From the NCBI GenBank assembly GCA_910587595.1, contig CAJULQ010000012.1:1-36889 (forward strand): 36,889 nucleotides of DNA, read 5' to 3'. The DNA is from an uncultured Christensenellaceae bacterium (GTDB taxonomy: Bacteria > Bacillota > Clostridia > Christensenellales > Pumilibacteraceae). The position numbers and the translations under genes are program-made. Shown here piece after piece: positions 14,801 through 23,096 of the stretch. The notes beneath the pieces were generated by a model. The model was not told the DNA's origin. It worked only from the letters and a program-made list of their open reading frames with translations, and searched no databases. Each line of letters opens with the position of its first letter. Position 1 is the stretch's first letter.

Positions 14801-15725
14801 AGCGGCGGAATATATCCGCGAGGTTTGGGACTCGTTGGTGCACGGCAAAACCAACAAGAAGAAAAAGGACGAGGCGCTTAAGGACATAAACGATTTTTTG
14901 GGCGGGTATGCCGACAGCAAGGTGCCGCAAAAACCCACTTTGCCCGACGCGCCCGTGTATTCGCGTTGGGAGTACGACGCGCCCGACGACCAAAAACTGC
15001 ACGCCGACGCGCAAAAGGAATTGGCGTCGTATAAGGCGCAAGGCGAAAAGGGGATAGAAAAAGAGATCGAGGCGTTGCGGGAAAAATACGGCGCGCAAGC
15101 GGAGGAGGCCGAACGCTCGCACGAGCAAGCCAAGCAAGAAACAACAAAAAGTTATGCCTCGGCCAAGCAAAGCACAAACGACGATATGCTTAAGCGCGGG
15201 TTGGCGCGCTCGAGCATTGCGGCCAACAAGCAAGCGGCGCTCGGGCAAAGCGAGGCGTCGGCTTTGGCCTCGTTGGCGGCCGATTATTCGCGCCAAGTGG
15301 GCGAGTTGAGCGAAAAGATCAACGGGTTGCAAGCGAAACGGCAAGAAGCGCTCAACGATTTCGACCTCTCTTATGCGGCTAAGCTAAGTGAGCGCGTAAA
15401 CGAGCTGAAAAAGGAGCGCGACGATAAAATGTCCGAAGTGCTCAAATACAACAATACGCTCACCCAAAAAGAATACGAGGCGCAAGTGGACAAAACCATG
15501 AAAGAGAGCGATTTATACGGCGAGGCGCTTTCACAACGCGAAAAAGAGGACGCGCTCAAAAAAACGGGGTCGGGCGACTATGGTGCCATTTATGCCGCCG
15601 TGGCCGAGCGGTTGCGCTCTATCAATAAAAACGACGCGCGCGACATCGTGTTAAATAACCCCAACGTGCGCGCGAGTTTGGACGCCGCCTACTACTATAA
15701 GCTGTACGACGAGTTTTGCCGATGA
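14790..15725 (+). CDS. Coiled-coil virion-associated protein, candidate internal/ejection protein
   Basis: 311 residues from ATG 14790, behind aaggagg. After a short N-terminus and a Pro-containing linker (VPQKPTLPDAPVYSRWEYDA), residues about 70-260 are nearly continuous charged helix with Ala/Glu/Lys/Gln bias, including DDMLKRGLARSSIAANKQAA in the middle. The C-terminus (SGDYGAIYAAVAERLRSINK, then ASLDAAYYYKLYDEF) is again helical. Long helical proteins in late podoviral operons are often internal virion proteins that are ejected with the DNA. That function is inference. The stop overlaps the next start (ATGA). Confidence 0.55.
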   Translation: MANEAAEYIREVWDSLVHGKTNKKKKDEALKDINDFLGGYADSKVPQKPTLPDAPVYSRWEYDAPDDQKLHADAQKELASYKAQGEKGIEKEIEALREKYGAQAEEAERSHEQAKQETTKSYASAKQSTNDDMLKRGLARSSIAANKQAALGQSEASALASLAADYSRQVGELSEKINGLQAKRQEALNDFDLSYAAKLSERVNELKKERDDKMSEVLKYNNTLTQKEYEAQVDKTMKESDLYGEALSQREKEDALKKTGSGDYGAIYAAVAERLRSINKNDARDIVLNNPNVRASLDAAYYYKLYDEFCR

Positions 15726-16015
15726 GTAAGTGGACGGATAAACTGCGCACCAAAAGTTTTTGGGTGTCGGTGGCGGGCGCGGTCGCTTGGTTGGCGGCAA
15801 AGCTTTGGGGCGCGGATATATCGGCGGCCGTGGGCGAAGCGGTGGAAAGCATAGCGGGGCTGTTGTTGCTGGGCGGCGCAATCGCCTCGCCCGCCGCGCC
15901 GCCTAAAGAGAGCGCGGCGCAAAACAGCAACGGTGCGGACGAAAAAACGGGCGCGCAAAATAAAACGGATATAAAAAGCGAAACGATCGATACGGACGGG
16001 GAAAGCCGACCGTAG
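15722..16015 (+). CDS. Holin-like protein (phi-LC3 type, probable)
   Basis: 97 residues from ATG 15722. The N-terminus MSKWTDKLRTKSFWVSVAGA leads into a membrane segment, a short amphipathic stretch (GADISAAVGEAVESIAG), then a second membrane segment (LLLLGGAIASPA) and a hydrophilic tail. The 'KLxxxxFW' opening and two-span layout resemble phi-LC3-type holins. It is the last gene of the module. No endolysin gene follows or precedes it in the window. Confidence 0.65.
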   Translation: MSKWTDKLRTKSFWVSVAGAVAWLAAKLWGADISAAVGEAVESIAGLLLLGGAIASPAAPPKESAAQNSNGADEKTGAQNKTDIKSETIDTDGESRP

Positions 16016-16023
16016 GCAACAAA

Positions 16024-16068
16024 ACAAAAAGCGACGGCGAAATGTACTTTCGCCGTCGCTTTTGTTTT
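16024..16068. terminator. Bidirectional terminator between the phage module and the kinase gene
   Basis: A perfect 15-bp stem (16028-16042 with 16048-16062) closes a 5-nt loop and has A-rich and T-rich flanks on either side, serving both convergent transcripts. Confidence 0.9.
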
Positions 16069-17427
16069 TTATTTGCGCCGTTTGCCGAACAGACGTTCGA
16101 GCAATGTGAGTTTGCGTTCGCGGGTGAGCGTGAGATCGTTGGGTTCGGGCGCGGGCGCCGCGGGCGGCGGCGTTTGCCGCACGGGACGGGCGGCGGGCGC
16201 TTGGGGCGCGATCGGCTTGTTGGCCGCTATGCTCGGCGCGGGCTTTTGCGCGATCGTTGTTTTGGTTGTCGGTGTTGCGGATTTTTGGGCGGCCGCGGTT
16301 TGCGTTGCGGGCTTTTGCGCGGGCGCGCTTTTTTCGGCGGTCGGCTTGGCGGCCGCTTGCGTTGCGCGCGTTGTTTGCGCGGTTCGCGCTTGTTGCTGTG
16401 TTTGCGCCTTGCGGGCGGCCAATTCGGCGGCGGCACGGGCGGCGGCGCCGCGACGCGCACCGTATAGCCCCGTGATCATTTGCGTCACGTCTTGGTAACG
16501 GTGCCGCGCGTAAACGGCCAACGATTTCATGAGCGCCGATTCTTGCGTGGGCGAGATGACGGCGCCCTTTTCGCTGGGGCGCATAATGGTGTCTTTATAC
16601 AGCCGCTGTATGCTTTCGGGCGGCAACGCGCCCGTTACGGCGTAGTAAATGGTAACGCCCAAGGCGTATATATCCGTCCACGGGCCTTGTTCGCCGTGCG
16701 TGCGGTACTGTTCTTCGGGGGCAAAACCTTGCTTTAGCACAATGGATAGGCTCTTGCCGTCTAAATTGCTTTGTTTGGCCGCGCCGAAGTCGATGAGTTT
16801 GACCTCGTTGTTTTTGGTGATGATGATATTGTCGGGCGAGATGTCGCGGTGGATCAGCCCCAGCTTGTGCACCGACACTAATGAATCCATCACGGGGCGC
16901 AATATGGTAAGGATCTCGTCGCACGGCACCTTGCCGCCCTTACGTTGCAAATACTTTTTGAGCGAGATGCCGTCTAAATATTCCATCACGATATAGGCGG
17001 TGCCGTTGGCCGAGAAGAAATCGCGCACCGATACGATACCGGGCAGATTTTTGATCTTGGCAAGCGTTTTCGCCTCGTCGATAAATCGCTTTAAGCCGCG
17101 GTTGCTCGCCGCTTGGTTTTGTTTGGCGTTAATGATCACTTGGTTGGAGCGCGGCATGCGGTTCACATACCCCGACGGGTAGTATTCCTTGATAGCCACT
17201 TTCAGCCCGCAACTCACGTCCCACGCGAGATAGGTGATGCCGAAACCGCCTTCGCCCAACGATTTATAGATAAGGTAGCGGTCGGAGAGCATGGTGCGTT
17301 GGGGCAGGTGGTGGGGCGGCGCGGGCGAATCGTCCGCGCGTTTATGACATGACAAACACACGCGGTTGTTGTCCAGCGTGCCGAAACAAAACAGGCATAC
17401 GTTTTTACTCGTTCGTATTCTGGCCAT
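16069..17427 (-). CDS. Ser/Thr protein kinase with N-terminal zinc ribbon and Ala/Pro-rich tail
   Basis: 452 residues. Cysteines C11, C14, C24 and C27 form a zinc-ribbon-like knuckle. The kinase domain follows (about 51-320): Gly-loop GEGGFG at 58-63, ATP-binding lysine K80 in VAIKEYYP, catalytic loop HRDISPDN at 193-200 and metal-binding DFG at 213-215. All catalytic residues are present. From about 325 the chain is low-complexity Ala/Pro/Lys/Thr/Gln, ending in a basic helix LTLLERLFGKRRK. There is no transmembrane helix, so it is cytoplasmic, unlike PknB/PrkC with PASTA domains. It lies 11 bp downstream of a PP2C phosphatase in the same direction, the usual reversible phosphorylation pair. 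Substrates are unknown. Confidence 0.92.
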   Translation of the reverse strand: MARIRTSKNVCLFCFGTLDNNRVCLSCHKRADDSPAPPHHLPQRTMLSDRYLIYKSLGEGGFGITYLAWDVSCGLKVAIKEYYPSGYVNRMPRSNQVIINAKQNQAASNRGLKRFIDEAKTLAKIKNLPGIVSVRDFFSANGTAYIVMEYLDGISLKKYLQRKGGKVPCDEILTILRPVMDSLVSVHKLGLIHRDISPDNIIITKNNEVKLIDFGAAKQSNLDGKSLSIVLKQGFAPEEQYRTHGEQGPWTDIYALGVTIYYAVTGALPPESIQRLYKDTIMRPSEKGAVISPTQESALMKSLAVYARHRYQDVTQMITGLYGARRGAAARAAAELAARKAQTQQQARTAQTTRATQAAAKPTAEKSAPAQKPATQTAAAQKSATPTTKTTIAQKPAPSIAANKPIAPQAPAARPVRQTPPPAAPAPEPNDLTLTRERKLTLLERLFGKRRK

Positions 17428-17438
17428 ATCCGCTCGCC

Positions 17439-18191
17439 TCAGTTTTTGGATACAAACGCCACGATGGCGGAATAGTTGTCGTTGAATTTATTCACGCGCG
17501 ACAGTAGGCGCGTTTCCATGCGGATGAGCGCCTCTTCGGGGGTGGCGGAGTCGGCAATGTCTTGCTCCATTTCTTCTTCGAACACATACTCCCAAAAACC
17601 GTCGGTGCATAAAATGATCGCGTCGCCCGCCGCGAGGGCGTCGTGCGTGACTTCGCAATCGGGCTCTATGTAATAGTCGTTGCCCAATACGCGCGTGAGT
17701 TTGTTTTGGTCTTTGTGCGTGCGGATGTCGCGCAAAGAGATCTGCCCCATTTCCACCGCCACTTGGCTGAGCGAATGGTCGCGCGTTTGAAACACCAGCT
17801 TGCCTTTGCGGAACAGATAAATGCGCGTGTCGCCAATGTGGCTCATCACCGAGGTGTTGCCGTCGGTAACAAAGCACGCCACCGTGGTGCAACTCGATTT
17901 TATTTCGGGATTGTTCTCTTTGTAGTCGGCCACGTAATTGTGCGCCGAGAGAACATACGATTGCACCGTTTCGGGCAAGAACGCGCGGTCGTGGCTTTGC
18001 GCGTGCGTCTTTTCGAACGCGTCGATGATCTTGGTGGCGCACAGTCGGCTGGCCACTTCGCTGCCTACATAGCTGCCCAACCCGTCGCACACCACCAAAC
18101 ACGCTTCGTTTTCGAGCACCGTGCCCGCCACAAAGTCTTGGTTGTATTCCCGTCCGCCTTGCTTGCAAATGCTTGCTACCGTTATTTTCAT
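17439..18191 (-). CDS. PP2C-family Ser/Thr protein phosphatase
   Basis: 250 residues from ATG at 18191. A longer in-frame extension to 18347 would cross the promoter-like region, so the start MKITVASICK is preferred. PP2C motifs are in order: EYNQDF near residue 16, VVCDGLGSYVGSEVAS near 33-48, SHIGDTRIYLF, TRDHSLSQVAVEMG, LCTDGFWEYV and DNYSAIVAFV at the C-terminus. The metal-coordinating aspartates (NQD, CDG, TDG, DN) are all visible. It is a soluble catalytic domain only. It probably reverses phosphorylation by the kinase encoded 11 bp downstream. Confidence 0.93.
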   Translation of the reverse strand: MKITVASICKQGGREYNQDFVAGTVLENEACLVVCDGLGSYVGSEVASRLCATKIIDAFEKTHAQSHDRAFLPETVQSYVLSAHNYVADYKENNPEIKSSCTTVACFVTDGNTSVMSHIGDTRIYLFRKGKLVFQTRDHSLSQVAVEMGQISLRDIRTHKDQNKLTRVLGNDYYIEPDCEVTHDALAAGDAIILCTDGFWEYVFEEEMEQDIADSATPEEALIRMETRLLSRVNKFNDNYSAIVAFVSKN

Positions 18192-18223
18192 AAAAATCCG
18201 CCGTTTTCGTAGATTTTGTGTTA

Positions 18224-18242
18224 CATAGTATAGTGTACTATG
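18224..18242. promoter_or_regulatory. Inverted repeat upstream of the phosphatase-kinase operon
   Basis: Perfect 7-bp arms catagta (18224-18230) and tactatg (18236-18242) with a 5-nt centre. A minus-strand TATACT (-10-like, 18227-18232) lies inside it. Likely promoter/operator for the phosphatase gene; no good -35 is visible. Confidence 0.4.
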
Positions 18243-18361
18243 GATCGCCGAAAAAAGCAAGTAAAAAATGCGGCAAACGCTTGCCGCGGGCGGTGAACAT
18301 GCGCGGCTGTTTTTTTTAACGGAACGGTGCGCCGAGAATGCGAACATTGCGCGTAAAAGAC

Positions 18362-18390
18362 TTGCGCTTTGGTCGTGTTTGTGTTACAAT
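18362..18390 (+). promoter_or_regulatory. Promoter of the purine cluster
   Basis: TTGCGC (18362-18367), a 17-bp spacer and TACAAT (18385-18390). The leader is only about 26 nt and contains agggag (18409-18414). I see no room for a purine riboswitch and no clear PurR box. Confidence 0.6.
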
Positions 18391-18422
18391 ATCTGCGTAT
18401 GAAACAATAGGGAGCATTTGCA

Positions 18423-18908
18423 ATGAAAGTAGGCGTTGTAATGGGCAGTAAATCCGATCTCGAAGTGGTAAAACCGTGTTTGACGGCGCTGAAAAAGTTC
18501 GGCGTGCAAGCCGAAGTGCGGGTGATAAGCGCGCACCGCACGCCCGACGAGGCGCACGAGTATGCGGCCACGGCGGCGTCGCGCGGCATAGAGGTGCTTG
18601 TGGGCGTGGCGGGCAAAGCCGCGCACTTAGCCGGCGTGTTGGCGGCGAGCACGGTGTTGCCCGTGATCGCATTGCCCGTGCAAACCTCTTTCATGGGCGG
18701 GCTGGACAGCTTATTGAGCATGGCGCAAATGCCGTCGGGCATTCCCGTGGCAACGGTGGGCGTGAACGGCGGCGAAAACGCGGGGCTGTTGGCCGTGCAA
18801 ATGCTGTCGCTCAAATACCCCGATCTGCAAAAGAAGTTGGCGGCATTCAAAGAGGAAATGCGTTGCAAGATAAACGCGGACGACGCGGAACTGCAAAAGC
18901 AATTGTAA
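18423..18908 (+). CDS. purE: N5-carboxyaminoimidazole ribonucleotide mutase (class I PurE)
   Basis: 161 residues. It carries the PurE signatures MGSKSDLEV near the N-terminus, SAHRTPDEA (with the catalytic-loop His), GKAAHLAGVLAA and GLDSLLSMAQMPSGIPVATV, the pattern of class I enzymes that use N5-CAIR. It converts N5-CAIR to CAIR in purine synthesis. The ribosome site agggag lies 8 nt upstream. Class I PurE normally needs PurK, which is not in the window. First gene of the cluster. Confidence 0.95.
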   Translation: MKVGVVMGSKSDLEVVKPCLTALKKFGVQAEVRVISAHRTPDEAHEYAATAASRGIEVLVGVAGKAAHLAGVLAASTVLPVIALPVQTSFMGGLDSLLSMAQMPSGIPVATVGVNGGENAGLLAVQMLSLKYPDLQKKLAAFKEEMRCKINADDAELQKQL

Positions 18909-18966
18909 AACAAAAAACGTATACACACATAGCGGCGGCAAACCGCCCAAAGGAGATAAACAAAAC

Positions 18967-19680
18967 ATGAACGTGCAAAAAGGCGAACAGCTGTATGAAG
19001 GTAAGGCGAAAAAGGTTTTCGCCACGTCCGATCCCGACGTTGTGCTCGTTGCGTATAAAGACGACGCCACCGCATTCAACGGGCTGAAAAAAGGCACCAT
19101 TGTGGGCAAAGGCGTTGTGAACAACCGCATGAGCAACCATATGTTTCGCCAACTCGAAAAGGCGGGCGTGCCCACGCACTATATAGAAGAGCTGTCGGAG
19201 CGCGAAACGCTTGTAAAAAAAGTGAGCATCGTGCCGCTCGAAGTGATCATCCGCAACATTGCGGCGGGCAGCATGAGCAAGCGCCTCGGCATAGAAGAGG
19301 GCACCGCTTTGCAATGCCCCGTGATCGAGTTTTCGTATAAAAACGACGATTTGGGCGATCCCATGATCAACGATTACCACGCCATGGGCATGGGGCTTGC
19401 CACGCGCGAAGAGATTGACACCATTACCGATCTGGCGTTTAAGGTAAACGCGTTTATGATCGACTACTTCAAAAAGCTGAACATCGATTTAGTGGACTTT
19501 AAGTTGGAGTTCGGCAAATTCCACGGCAAGATCATATTGGCGGACGAAATAAGCCCCGACACTTGCCGCTTTTGGGACAGTACCACCAAAGAAAAGCTGG
19601 ATAAAGACCGTTTCCGCCGCGACATGGGCGGGGTGGAAGAGGCGTATGCGGAAATGATGAAACGCCTCGGTCTGCAGTAA
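18967..19680 (+). CDS. purC: SAICAR synthetase
   Basis: 237 residues, the usual length. Motifs include LYEGKAKKVF (ATP-binding start), YKDDATAFNG, NNRMSNHMF, PLEVIIRNIAAGSMSKRLGI and LADEISPDTCRFWD. It ligates aspartate to CAIR using ATP. Start ATG 18967 follows aaaggag. It lies 58 bp after purE, with a small hairpin (ggcgg-caaa-ccgcc) in the gap. Confidence 0.97.
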   Translation: MNVQKGEQLYEGKAKKVFATSDPDVVLVAYKDDATAFNGLKKGTIVGKGVVNNRMSNHMFRQLEKAGVPTHYIEELSERETLVKKVSIVPLEVIIRNIAAGSMSKRLGIEEGTALQCPVIEFSYKNDDLGDPMINDYHAMGMGLATREEIDTITDLAFKVNAFMIDYFKKLNIDLVDFKLEFGKFHGKIILADEISPDTCRFWDSTTKEKLDKDRFRRDMGGVEEAYAEMMKRLGLQ

Positions 19681-19696
19681 ATAAGGAGCAAAACAA

Positions 19697-20725
19697 ATGG
19701 ATTACAAAGAGGCGGGCGTAGACGTTACGGCGGGCTACAAGGCCGTGGAACTGATGAAAAAGCACGTAAAATCCACGTTTGACAAAAACGTTATGGGCGA
19801 TCTCGGATCGTTCGGCGGGTTTTACGCGATCGGCGACTATGTGGGCGGCGAACCCGTATTGGTGGCGGGCACCGACGGCGTGGGCACCAAATTAAAGTAT
19901 GCGTTTATTGCCGACAAGCACGACACGGTGGGCATCGATTGCGTTGCCATGTGCGTGAACGACGTGATCTGCCAAGGCGCCAAGCCGTTGTTGTTCCTCG
20001 ATTATATGGCGGTGGGCAAGCTGTTTCCCGAACAAGCCGAGCAGATCGTGTCGGGCGTTGCCGAAGGGTGCCGCCAAGCGGGTTGTGCGCTCATCGGCGG
20101 CGAAACGGCGGAAATGCCCGGTTTTTACACGGTGGGCGAATACGACTTGGCCGGCTTTTGCGTGGGTATCGTAGACAAGCGCAAAGCCATAACGGGCGCG
20201 AACATCGCCGAGGGCGACGCGTTGGTGGGATTGGCGAGCAGCGGCATACACAGCAACGGTTTTTCGTTGGTGCGCAAGCTGTTCGGCGAGGACAAAGCTG
20301 CGTTGGAAAAAATGCAACCGCGGTTACATAAAACGCTTTTGGAAGAAGTGCTCACGCCCACGCGTATCTATGTGAAAACGGCGCTCGAACTGATTGCCCG
20401 CTATCAAATAAAGGGCATTGCGCATATTACGGGCGGCGGCTTTATCGAGAACGTGCCGCGCATGTTCCCCAAGGGGATAGGTTGCGAGATCGATATAAAC
20501 GCATACGATCGGTTGCCCGTGTTCGATCTTCTCAAAGAAAAGTCGGGTCTACCGGACAGCAAGCTGTATAACACGTTCAACATGGGTATCGGCCTTATGC
20601 TGTGCGTGCCCCAAAGCGAGGCGGCCGCGGTGGTCAAAGCCGCCGAGGCGTTGGGCGAAAAGGCATATATTCTCGGCAAGACCGTGGCGGGCGAGGGCGT
20701 TCGCTTGCTCGGCATAGATAAATAA
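19697..20725 (+). CDS. purM: Phosphoribosylformylglycinamidine cyclo-ligase (AIR synthetase)
   Basis: 342 residues. Typical AIRS start YKEAGVDVTAGYKAVELMKK, then GSFGGFYAI, ATP/substrate segment VAGTDGVGTKLK, CVNDVICQGAKPLLFLDYMA, GGETAEMPGFY, and C-terminal HITGGGFIENVPRM. It makes AIR from FGAM. Ribosome site aaggag. In the usual clostridial order purF lies between purC and purM; here only 16 bp separate them. Confidence 0.97.
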   Translation: MDYKEAGVDVTAGYKAVELMKKHVKSTFDKNVMGDLGSFGGFYAIGDYVGGEPVLVAGTDGVGTKLKYAFIADKHDTVGIDCVAMCVNDVICQGAKPLLFLDYMAVGKLFPEQAEQIVSGVAEGCRQAGCALIGGETAEMPGFYTVGEYDLAGFCVGIVDKRKAITGANIAEGDALVGLASSGIHSNGFSLVRKLFGEDKAALEKMQPRLHKTLLEEVLTPTRIYVKTALELIARYQIKGIAHITGGGFIENVPRMFPKGIGCEIDINAYDRLPVFDLLKEKSGLPDSKLYNTFNMGIGLMLCVPQSEAAAVVKAAEALGEKAYILGKTVAGEGVRLLGIDK

Positions 20726-20732
20726 ACGGCTT

Positions 20733-21365
20733 ATGGAAAAACGCAAGAAAAATCTCGTAGTGCTCGTGTCGGGCGGCGGCAGCAATATGGCGGCTATTTT
20801 GGAGAGCATAGACCGCGGCGAAATTTGCGGCGAAGTGAAAGCGGTGATCTCGTCGAACGCCCAAGCCTACGCGCTCACGCGGGCGCGCGAGCGGGGCATT
20901 CCCGCCTATGTATGCGCGCGCGCCGATTTCGAAAGCAACGAGGCGCGCGACGCCGAGATCTTGCGTATTTGTCGCCGCGCCGATGCGGACTATGTTTTAT
21001 TGGCGGGGTATCTCGGCATACTGTCGCCCGCTATCATAGAGGCCTACCCGTATAGACTGATAAACATTCACCCCGCGCTGTTACCCAAATTCGGCGGCAA
21101 GGGGTTTTTCGGCATTCACGTGCACGAGGCTGTGCTCAAAGCGGGCGAGCGGGAAAGCGGCGCCACCGTGCACTTTGTGGCAAACGAGATAGACACGGGG
21201 CTTATCATTGCGCAAGGCAAAGTGCAGGTGCAAGAAAACGACACGCCCCACTCGTTGCAAGAGCGCGTTTTAGACAACGTGGAGCACAAGCTGTTCCCCC
21301 AAGTGGTGGGGTGGCTGTGCGACGATAAAGTGCGCGTGCAAAACGGGCGCGTGGAAATAGGGTAA
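20733..21365 (+). CDS. purN: Phosphoribosylglycinamide formyltransferase (GART)
   Basis: 210 residues. N-terminal LVVLVSGGGSNMAAIL (phosphate loop), then VLLAGYLGILSPAIIEAYPY, the catalytic NIHPALLPKFGG, SGATVHFVANEIDTG (with catalytic Asp), and QERVLDNVEHKLFPQV. It transfers formyl from 10-formyl-THF to GAR. It begins 7 bp after the purM stop with no convincing Shine-Dalgarno, so it probably depends on coupling to purM. Confidence 0.96.
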   Translation: MEKRKKNLVVLVSGGGSNMAAILESIDRGEICGEVKAVISSNAQAYALTRARERGIPAYVCARADFESNEARDAEILRICRRADADYVLLAGYLGILSPAIIEAYPYRLINIHPALLPKFGGKGFFGIHVHEAVLKAGERESGATVHFVANEIDTGLIIAQGKVQVQENDTPHSLQERVLDNVEHKLFPQVVGWLCDDKVRVQNGRVEIG

Positions 21366-21368
21366 ACG

Positions 21369-21398
21369 CCGCGCTTTAATAGCGTGCGGCGCGGTTTT
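21369..21398 (+). other. Intercistronic hairpin between purN and purH
   Basis: ccgcgc (21369-21374) pairs with gcgcgg (21389-21394), followed by tttt. Weak terminator-like or mRNA-stability hairpin inside the operon. Confidence 0.35.
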
Positions 21399-21440
21399 AA
21401 GAACATTCGGACGATAAGAGAAAAAGCGAAAGGAGCAGAT

Positions 21441-22979
21441 ATGAAAAAGAGAGCTTTACTAAGCGTAAGCGACAAAACGGGCGCGGTGGAATTTGCCAAG
21501 CAGTTGACGGAATTGGGGTATGAGATCATATCCACCGGCGGCACGGCCAAGGCGTTGACCGCGGCGGGCGTGCACAATATAGGCATCAGCGATATTACGG
21601 GTTTTCCCGAATGCTTGGACGGCCGGGTAAAAACGTTGCATCCGGCGGTGCACGCGGGACTGTTGGCGCGTCGCGACGTGCCCGAACACATGGCGCAACT
21701 GCAAAAATTGGGTATCAACACCATCGATATCGTGGCCGTTAATTTATACCCGTTTAAGCAGACCATTCTCAAAGAAGGCACCACGCTCGAAGAGGCCATC
21801 GAAAACATCGACATCGGCGGCCCCACCATGTTGCGCAGCGCCGCCAAAAATTACCGCGACGTGTGCGTGGTGGTAGATCCCGCCGACTACGGCGAGGTGA
21901 TCGCACGGCTGAAAAACAACACGTTGGACGAAACGTTCAAATTCGGTCTTATGTATAAGGTGTTCCAGCATACCGCGGTATACGACACCATGATCTCCAC
22001 GTATATGCGCGAAAAGTTGGGCATTCGGTTCCCCGAACAGATCACCTTTGCTTACGAGAAAAAGCAAGGCATGCGCTACGGCGAAAACCCCCAGCAAAAC
22101 GCCGCGTTTTACGCCGAGGCGTTGCCGGTGGCGGGCAGTTTGGCGGCGGCCGAGCAGTTGCAAGGCAAAGAGTTGAGCTACAACAACATCAACGACGCCA
22201 ACGGCGCGCTCGATTTATTGCACGAGTTCCAAGACACGGCAGCGGTGGCCTGTAAGCACGCCAACCCGTGCGGCGTAGGCATAGGCAAAACGGTGTGCGA
22301 GGCCTATACAACGGCGTACGCGTGCGATCCCGTATCCATCTTCGGCGGGATCGTGGCGGTAAACGGCACGGTAGACGCGGCCACCGCGGAAGAAATGACC
22401 AAGATATTTTTGGAGATCGTGATAGCGCCCGATTTCACGGCCGAAGCCGTGGAGATCTTTAAGCGCAAACCGAACTTGCGCGTTCTAAAGCTGTCGAGCA
22501 TTGTCGCGCCGCGCATGCAAAACGCCTACGACATGAAAAAAGTGTACGGCGGCTTGTTGTTGCAAGACCGCGACACCACGCTTTTCGATAAAGAGGACGT
22601 AAAAGTCGTAACAAAACGCAAACCCACCAAGGATGAAATGCGTTCGCTCGAATTTGCCTACAAAGTGGTAAAGCACGCCAAAAGCAATGCCATTTCGCTC
22701 GTAAACGGCAACGCGGCCGTGGGCGTGGGCGGCGGCCAAACCAACCGCATATGGGCGGCCGAACAAGCCATTGAGCATGCGGGCGACCGCGCCAAAGGCG
22801 CCGTGCTCGGCTCCGACGCGTTTTTCCCGTTCTCCGATTGCGTGGAGGCGGCGGCCAAAGCGGGTATTACGGCTATCATACAACCGGGCGGCTCGGTGCG
22901 CGATCAAGAGAGTATCGACGCGTGCGACAAGTACGGCATCGCCATGGTGTTTGTGGGGCAACGTCACTTTAAGCACTGA
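21441..22979 (+). CDS. purH: Bifunctional AICAR transformylase / IMP cyclohydrolase
   Basis: 512 residues from ATG 21441 behind aaaggag. The MGS-like cyclohydrolase domain (about 1-145) has LLSVSDKTG, STGGTAKALTAAG, DGRVKTLHPAVHAGLLARR and NIDIGGPTMLRSAAKN. The transformylase domain follows, with RYGENPQQNAAFY, the catalytic K272-H273 in KHANPCGVG, and the C-terminal SDAFFPFSDCVEAAAKAGI and RHFKH. It performs the last two steps to IMP. Full length and intact. Confidence 0.98.
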   Translation: MKKRALLSVSDKTGAVEFAKQLTELGYEIISTGGTAKALTAAGVHNIGISDITGFPECLDGRVKTLHPAVHAGLLARRDVPEHMAQLQKLGINTIDIVAVNLYPFKQTILKEGTTLEEAIENIDIGGPTMLRSAAKNYRDVCVVVDPADYGEVIARLKNNTLDETFKFGLMYKVFQHTAVYDTMISTYMREKLGIRFPEQITFAYEKKQGMRYGENPQQNAAFYAEALPVAGSLAAAEQLQGKELSYNNINDANGALDLLHEFQDTAAVACKHANPCGVGIGKTVCEAYTTAYACDPVSIFGGIVAVNGTVDAATAEEMTKIFLEIVIAPDFTAEAVEIFKRKPNLRVLKLSSIVAPRMQNAYDMKKVYGGLLLQDRDTTLFDKEDVKVVTKRKPTKDEMRSLEFAYKVVKHAKSNAISLVNGNAAVGVGGGQTNRIWAAEQAIEHAGDRAKGAVLGSDAFFPFSDCVEAAAKAGITAIIQPGGSVRDQESIDACDKYGIAMVFVGQRHFKH

Positions 22980-22987
22980 AAATAGGG

Positions 22988-23070
22988 CGCATACAAAGCG
23001 CGGAAAAAGGTTGCGTGCGGCGCGCGCCGCCGTGACCCATTGCCGCGTTTGTATGCGTCGCTTTGTTTTT
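22988..23070 (+). other. Long hairpin between purH and purD (terminator/attenuator-like)
   Basis: 22988-23003 pairs with 23043-23057 over 15 bp with one bulged G. The 39-nt loop contains a further GC palindrome (gcggcgcgcgccgc). A tract tcgctttgttttt follows the stem. It could reduce transcription into purD or protect the upstream mRNA 3' end. Confidence 0.5.
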
Positions 23071-23096
23071 AACGGGTAAACGCGTAAGGAGTTTGT

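Noticed and set aside
17439..18347. Longer phosphatase reading frame starting at 18347
   Set aside because: The extra 52 residues cross the inverted repeat and AT-rich promoter region and do not resemble PP2C. The ATG at 18191 begins the conserved domain.
18362..18422. Purine riboswitch or PurR box before purE
   Set aside because: The predicted leader is only about 26 nt, too short for a purine aptamer, and I see no matching inverted repeat for a PurR box.
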